NCBI GenBank assembly: GCA_963745955.1
Contig: CAVUZI010000011.1
Span: 1,331,115 to 1,395,114 of the forward strand
DNA length: 64,000 nt
Direction of reading: 5' to 3'
DNA from: Bog-756 sp963745955
GTDB lineage: Bacteria > Actinomycetota > Acidimicrobiia > Acidimicrobiales > RAAP-2
Part shown: positions 58,090 through 64,000 of the stretch, piece after piece
How the letters are laid out: every line of letters begins with the position of its first letter
Position numbering within the stretch: position 1 is the stretch's first letter
The notes under the pieces: generated by a model
Database searches by the model: none
The model's input: only the letters and a program-made list of their open reading frames with translations
Told to the model about the DNA's origin: nothing
Made by a program: the position numbers and the translations under genes

Positions 58090-58941
58090 TCAAGCAGGCG
58101 CAGGCCGTCGGGCCCGCAGCTGACTCAGGACGCGGTCGGTCACCTTGAGGTCACCCTGACCGGTGCCGACCCGGAGGTCAGGTTTCATCAGCCCGTGATA
58201 GTCCGAGCCACCGGTGGCCACCAGGTCGAAGCGGCGGGCCAGGTTGCCGAGCCCGCGGCGCTGGCGGACCGAGTAACGGCCGTAGACGGCCTCGATGCCA
58301 GCGAACCCGGCCCCGGCCAACTCCTCGACAGCCCTGGCCAGGTCGGTACCGTCGAGCCCCGTGCTGTAGGGATGGGCCAGTACCGCCACCCCGCCCGAGT
58401 CCCGGGCCAACCGGGCCACCTCGGCCGCCGACAGCCGCGCTTTGGGTACGAACCCGGGTCGCCGGTTGGCCAGGAACCGGTCGAAGGCGTCATCGACCGA
58501 GTCGGCGGCACCGACCGCCACCAGGGCAGCGGCGAAATGGGGTCGCCCCACACCGACTTCGGACCCGGCCTCGGCCACCACCATCTCGTAGGTCACCGGC
58601 AGACCGAGGTCGATCAGCCGATCGGTCAGGGCGAGATTGCGGCGCCGACGGTCCTCCCGGAGCCGGACCAGTTCCTCGCCGAGCGGGCTGGCATCGTCGT
58701 CCACGAAGTACACCAGCACGTGCATGCCGCCGGATCCGGCCGATCGGCACGAGACCTCGCACCCGGGCACGAAGGTGATACCGAGCTCCTCGGCCCGGCG
58801 GCGGGCCGGCCCGATCCCGGCCAGTGAGTCGTGGTCGGTCAATGCCACCGCGCTGCAACCGGCCTCGACGGCCAGCTCGGGGATCCGTTCGGGCGGATCG
58901 CTCCCGTCGGACACGTCGGAGTGGGTGTGGAGATCGATCAT
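58090..58941 (-). CDS. PHP-domain phosphoesterase (RNase AM/YciV-like)
   Basis: Metal-dependent phosphoesterase. The metal motifs are IDLHTHSDVSDGSDPPE at the start, ALTDHDSLAGIG, PGCEVSC, VLAHPYS and GGSDYHG. 283 residues. The pattern matches YciV/TrpH proteins, some of which trim RNA 3' ends or hydrolyse 3',5'-bisphosphates. It is antisense between purL and purF. ATG at 58941. Confidence 0.88.
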   Translation of the reverse strand: MIDLHTHSDVSDGSDPPERIPELAVEAGCSAVALTDHDSLAGIGPARRRAEELGITFVPGCEVSCRSAGSGGMHVLVYFVDDDASPLGEELVRLREDRRRRNLALTDRLIDLGLPVTYEMVVAEAGSEVGVGRPHFAAALVAVGAADSVDDAFDRFLANRRPGFVPKARLSAAEVARLARDSGGVAVLAHPYSTGLDGTDLARAVEELAGAGFAGIEAVYGRYSVRQRRGLGNLARRFDLVATGGSDYHGLMKPDLRVGTGQGDLKVTDRVLSQLRARRPAPA

Positions 58942-59133
58942 CGTCGGCGAGGCTATCGGCGGGTGGTTCTGAACCAGGGCGCGGACCGGGAGGCGGAGAC
59001 GTCGGGCCTCTCGGAGCCGTCCGAGCCCGTGGGACCGCGTCGGGCGCCGTCGGGCCCCGGCGGGGTGGATAGGCGCGCCCTCCGGCGGCACCACTAGGAT
59101 GTAGTTGCACGGTGAGGCAATGGAGGCCTGGCC

Positions 59134-60647
<1,514 letters not shown>

Positions 60648-60651
<4 letters not shown>

Positions 60652-61940
60652 TCGGGGTCGAATCGGACCCGACCCCTTCCCCACCTGCGCCCGCCGGACC
60701 CGGAGCCAGAACACCGGATCCTGCCGGGACGACATCGGATATGTCGGATCAATCGGCGAAGGCGGACAACCCGGCGAACTCGACCTATGCCGGGGCCGGC
60801 GTGGACATCGAGGCCGGTGAGCGCGCCGTCGACCTGATCAAGCCACTGGTGGCCGCCACCCTCCGCCCCGAGGTGGTCGGCGGCCTGGGCGGCTTCGGCG
60901 GTCTGTTCGCACTGGACATCGACCGCTACCGGCAGCCGGTGCTCGTGGCCGGGACCGATGGCGTGGGCACAAAGGCCCTCGTCGCCCAGGAGCTCGGGCG
61001 GTTCGACACCATCGGGATCGATCTGGTGGCCATGTGCGTGGATGATCTGGTGTGCCAGGGAGCAGAGCCGCTGTTCTTCCTCGACTACATCTCGTGCGGG
61101 ATGGTGGAGCCGTCACAGATGGCCGAGTTGGTCGGGGGGGTTGCGCAAGGCTGCCGCCAGGTCGGTGCCGCCCTGATCGGCGGGGAGATGGCCGAGCACC
61201 CCGGGGTCATGAAACCGGGTGAGTTCGACCTGGTCGGGTTCGCCGTCGGCGCCGTGGAACGGGACGAGGCACTCGGACCGCACCGGGTGCAGCCGGGCGA
61301 CCTGCTGATCGGGCTGGCCTCACCGGGCCTGCGGTGCAACGGCTACTCCCTGGCCAGGCAGGTGCTGTTGGAACGGTCCGGCCTCAGCCTTGCCGGTCCG
61401 GCCTGGCCCGGCGCGTCCGTGTCGCTGGCCGACGAGCTGATCCGGCCATCGGTCATCTACACCCCAGCGGTGCGGGCGGCCATCGCCGCCGCGCACCCTG
61501 CGCCCCGTTCCGGGGCACTGTCCGGGGTCCAGTCCGAGGTCCAGTCCGGGGTCCGTTCCGGGGTCCATGCGGTCGCCCACATCACCGGTGGCGGGATCGA
61601 GGGCAACGTGCCCCGCGCCCTGCCCGACGGGTTGCGTGCGGTCTTGGACCGCGGGACGTGGGACATTCCCCGTATCTTCGGGGAGATCCGACGTCTGGGA
61701 AACGTGACCGCGGGCGAGATGGCCCGGGTGTTCAACCTCGGGCTCGGCATGGTCATGATGGTCGACCCGGGCTGCGTCGACGACGCCCTCGGGGCGCTCG
61801 CCGGAGCCGATGTCAGCGCCATGGTGGTGGGTCGGGTGGAGGCCGGCCGGCCGGGCGTGGAGTTCATCGGACCCGGGTTCTGGTCGGCGTCTGACGATTC
61901 GTCCGGCTCAACGGATGCTCCGGGTCCACGGCATGAGTGA
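60648..61940 (+). CDS. purM: AIR synthetase (phosphoribosylformylglycinamidine cyclo-ligase)
   Basis: Closes the imidazole ring. TYAGAGVDIEAGERAVDLI, GGLGGFGGLFALD, AGTDGVGTKALVAQ, DDLVCQGAEPLFFLDY and CNGYSLARQVLLE are conserved, with HITGGGIEGNVPR near residue 310. The GTG at 60648 couples it to purF; an ATG at 60741 would give the more usual N-terminus, so the true start may be there. A five-copy in-frame four-residue repeat (SGxx) is inserted after residue 285. Length is about 400-430. Its end overlaps pyrE by eight bases. Confidence 0.95.
61509..61568 (+). repeat. In-frame 12-base repeat inside purM
   Basis: Five tandem copies of a TCCGGGGTCCAG-like unit code for SGAL, SGVQ, SEVQ, SGVR and SGVH. 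They fall on codon boundaries just before the conserved HAVAHITGGG, so they add a 20-residue loop. Copy numbers could vary by slippage without breaking the frame. Confidence 0.8.
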
Positions 61941-62503
61941 CTCGCTTCCCCCCACCGAGTTCGAGGCGCTGCGCAAGCATGTGCTCGAGTACTCGGTCAG
62001 GCGCGGCGACTTCGTGCTCAAGTCCGGCCGCCGGAGCAACTGGTTCATCGATTCGAAGCAGACGGTGTGCCGTCCCGAGGCCATGACGCTGGTGGCCGAC
62101 GGTGTCCTTTCCGTGATCCCCTCCGAGGTGGACGCGATCGGGGGCCTCACCATGGGGGCCGACCCGGTGGCGTTCGTCACCGCCGGGGTGGCTGCGACCG
62201 CGCGGTCGGATGCTCAAGGCGTTCAGCGTCCGCAAGGAGGCCAAGGACCACGGCGGAGGCGGGCGGATCGCCGGAGCCCTCGACCCGGGTGACCGCGTCG
62301 TCGTGACCGAGGACACGGTGACCAGGGGCACGTCGCTGCTCGAGGCTGCTCGGGCCGTGACCGAGGCCGGGGGCGTTCCCGTTCTGTTGGTGGCCGTCGT
62401 GGACAGGGGTGGGACGGTGGAGGCGATGGCCGCGGAGGAGGGCATCCCGTTCCGCGCTCTGCTGACGGCGCCCGATCTCGGGTTCGACTACGAAGGCGGC
62501 TGA
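61933..62503 (+). CDS. pyrE: Orotate phosphoribosyltransferase (one frameshift)
   Basis: Adds PRPP to orotate in UMP synthesis. SVRRGDFVLKSGRRSNWFID, GGLTMGADPVA, then MLKAFSVRKEAKDHG and the PRPP loop VVVTEDTVTRGTSLLEA. The two halves join near 62195-62210 with one extra base; corrected length is about 189 residues, normal. Frameshift likely a sequence error. The ATG overlaps the purM stop by eight bases, so it is coupled to the purine genes; PRPP use links the two. Confidence 0.92.
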
Positions 62504-62606
62504 CGGCCGGTTGGGCCGGTTGGCCGGTTGGGGCTGGTGGCCGACCGGTGAGCCGGGTGGCCGACCGGGTGGCAGGATCGGCCGGACCCGAGAGGGCGCC
62601 TTCCGC

Positions 62607-62951
62607 TCAGCGTGGTCCTGTGAGGACAATCGCATGCTCCGGGCAGGAGACCACGCAGAGGCCGCAGGCCCGGCAGTCGTCGGCATTCGGTGTGTAGGCG
62701 GTCACCATGCGGTGGGCCCGGACCTTGAGACGCCCCATCCGGCCCAACGATCTGTAGTCGGAGTCGTCGATGCGACGAACCTCGAACACGTCATTGGGAC
62801 ACACGTCGACGCAGTCGCGTTTTCCTTCACAACGGGCGTGGTCGACCACCGGCACATAGGTTCCCGCCGGTGCCGCACACCGCTCACCCGGGCGGTCCGG
62901 GTGAGCGGCTGCACGTCGCTTCTTCTCCAGCCTCTCGGCATCGGAGGTCAT
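62607..62951 (-). CDS. Two-cluster ferredoxin-like protein
   Basis: A 114-residue protein. Cys motifs CEGKRDCVDVCP and CRACGLCVVSCP point to two [4Fe-4S] clusters, as in FdxA-type ferredoxins, with a longer loop in between (VRRIDDSDYRSLGRMGRLKV). It has a basic, helical N-terminus (DAERLEKKRRAAAHPDRPGE) and no signal. Its ATG overlaps the padR stop by four bases (ATGA), so it is coupled to padR and transcribed from the same promoter. The partner enzyme is not seen here. Confidence 0.85.
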   Translation of the reverse strand: MTSDAERLEKKRRAAAHPDRPGERCAAPAGTYVPVVDHARCEGKRDCVDVCPNDVFEVRRIDDSDYRSLGRMGRLKVRAHRMVTAYTPNADDCRACGLCVVSCPEHAIVLTGPR

Positions 62952-63712
62952 GTTTCCGTGCCTGCACCTGCACCTGCACCTGCCCCGGCCCCGGCTCCGG
63001 CCTCCGCTCCGGCCTCGGCCGACGGGTCCTCGTCACTGCCGTTGGCCAGCACCAGATAGATCCGGCGCCTGGTCTCGCTGAGGATCTCGCCCACGGCTTT
63101 GACCTGTCGGTCGGACCCGGCCTGGCCCACCTGCATGATGGCCGCCCCCACTTCGCCCATGAGCCCGCGGAGATCGACCAACGACCGGTCGGCACCCCGG
63201 GCTGCCTCCTCCCAGGGGGCGGGCCCGTCGCCGGCAGCATCGGCCGCCGCCCGGCCTTCCTCTGTGAGGCTGAAGACGCGGCGACCTTCCGATTTGTCGG
63301 CGGTCACCAGGCCCTGGTCCTCCATGACTTGAAGGGTGGGATAGACCGAGCCCGGGCTGGGCCTCCAGACCCCGCCGCTGCGCTCGGTGAGCTCGGTGAT
63401 GATCTGGTAGCCGTGCATGGGCTCCTCGGCCAGAAGGGCGATGATGGCGGCCCGGACGTCGCCCCGTCCGACCTTCGGCCCTCGTCCGAACATCGGGCCG
63501 CCGAATCCGGGACCGAAGCCGCCGTGGCGGCCGAATCCGGGTCCATAGCCGTCGGCACGCCCCCGGCCCCGACCACGGCCCCCGTTCCTTCCCCGGTCGG
63601 TCCCACTGAAGCGGTCTCCGGATTGGCCGCGAAAACCGGTTCCGGATCCGGGTCCGGATCCGCGTCCGGATCCGCCCTCTTGCCACTGCTCATATCTCTT
63701 GTGTCCGTGCAT
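62948..63712 (-). CDS. PadR-family regulator with Gly/Arg-rich N-terminal extension
   Basis: ATG at 63712 with AGGAGA upstream. Residues 1-80 are a Gly/Arg/Phe-rich region (MHGHKRYEQWQ, then repeats of GRG and GFG), followed by the PadR winged helix: GDVRAAIIALLAEEPMHGYQ, RSGGVWRPSPGSVYPTLQVM and GRRVFSLTEEGR (about 85-165). A helical C-domain ends in a Glu/Ala/Gly tail of short repeats. It would repress its own promoter at the palindrome near 63840 and control the ferredoxin. The inducer is unknown. Confidence 0.88.
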   Translation of the reverse strand: MHGHKRYEQWQEGGSGRGSGPGSGTGFRGQSGDRFSGTDRGRNGGRGRGRGRADGYGPGFGRHGGFGPGFGGPMFGRGPKVGRGDVRAAIIALLAEEPMHGYQIITELTERSGGVWRPSPGSVYPTLQVMEDQGLVTADKSEGRRVFSLTEEGRAAADAAGDGPAPWEEAARGADRSLVDLRGLMGEVGAAIMQVGQAGSDRQVKAVGEILSETRRRIYLVLANGSDEDPSAEAGAEAGAGAGAGAGAGAGTET

Positions 63713-63834
63713 AGGTGTTTGTCTCCTGCTTTTCTTCCCGCCGGCCCACGTAGGCGGCGGGATCTTGGATGGGCCGGCCCCTGGCCGACCCAAATGGGCT
63801 TGGGAGGTTCTTACTGGAACACTCTCGTACAGTT

Positions 63835-63863
63835 ACGATATATCGCAATACTCCAGATGTCAA
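63835..63863 (-). promoter_or_regulatory. Promoter and palindromic operator of the padR-ferredoxin operon
   Basis: On the minus strand TTGACA (63863-63858), 17 bases and TATCGT (63840-63835) form a promoter. CGATATATCG (63836-63845), a perfect 10-bp palindrome in an AT-rich patch, covers the -10. A PadR dimer bound there would block its own transcription. Downstream to the window end I see no gene. Confidence 0.6.
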
Positions 63864-64000
63864 GAGACGGCGGAGAAGGGGTGCTGCTCGCCTCGGATGG
63901 AGGTCAGGGCAGAGAGCTCAAAGCCCCTGAGCTCGAACTCATGGCCAGAACGCAGGTCCCATGGTCCTAGACCGAGGTTGGGACTCAGGGTCGAGCGGCA

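Overview
The window is GC-rich, densely coded bacterial chromosome with no rRNA, recognisable tRNA, CRISPR array, prophage or insertion sequence. The gene set points to an actinobacterium: an HspR-terminated dnaK-grpE-dnaJ-hspR-clpB operon, a GlnR-type box before amt-glnB, an EtfD-like Fe-S oxidoreductase, a DUF2510 protein, an L,D-transpeptidase and many GTG starts. Overall style suggests the Acidimicrobiia, but this is inference, not proof.

Layout. 1-5.2 kb: end of a membrane-protein gene and a sugar-nucleotide cluster (LegB-like 4,6-dehydratase, nucleotidyltransferase, SDR, GlmS). 5.3-11.3 kb: two exported glycan hydrolase candidates, a spherulin-4/GH135-like protein and a GH114-like protein, on either side of a large LuxR/LAL regulator. 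11.3-31.4 kb: mixed accessory metabolism: acyl-CoA synthetase, ABC substrate-binding lipoprotein, CutA, UDG-like protein, GH4, a seven-repeat lipoprotein, amidohydrolase, TetR/MFS efflux pair, GHMP kinase, a GNAT-AAA+ fusion, an L,D-transpeptidase, and a quinone-like group (chorismate lyase-like, SRPBCC, UbiE-like, UbiA-like, geranylgeranyl-reductase-like). 31.7-39.9 kb: dcd, etfD-like gene, small membrane proteins, amt-glnB and gpmA. 40.3-47.2 kb: the chaperone operon with a HAIR-like operator and a hairpin-rich leader. 47.2-62.5 kb: a membrane glycosyltransferase, then purA-D-B-C-S-Q, purL, purF-M and pyrE, mostly joined by 1-8 base overlaps and interrupted by two antisense genes. 62.6-63.9 kb: a padR-ferredoxin operon with a promoter-overlapping palindrome.

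How it works together. The purine genes cover PRPP amidotransferase to AMP, lacking only PurN, PurE/K, PurH and GMP steps, and pyrE adds a pyrimidine step from the same PRPP pool. The chaperone operon carries its own repressor gene and a matching operator. amt and glnB form an ammonium-uptake/PII pair under a likely GlnR box.

Caution. Eight genes, including the normally essential dnaK and pyrE, are broken by single-base shifts (mostly +1) whose flanking frames rejoin cleanly. These look like sequence errors rather than real pseudogenes, so I annotate them as whole genes and mark the junctions.
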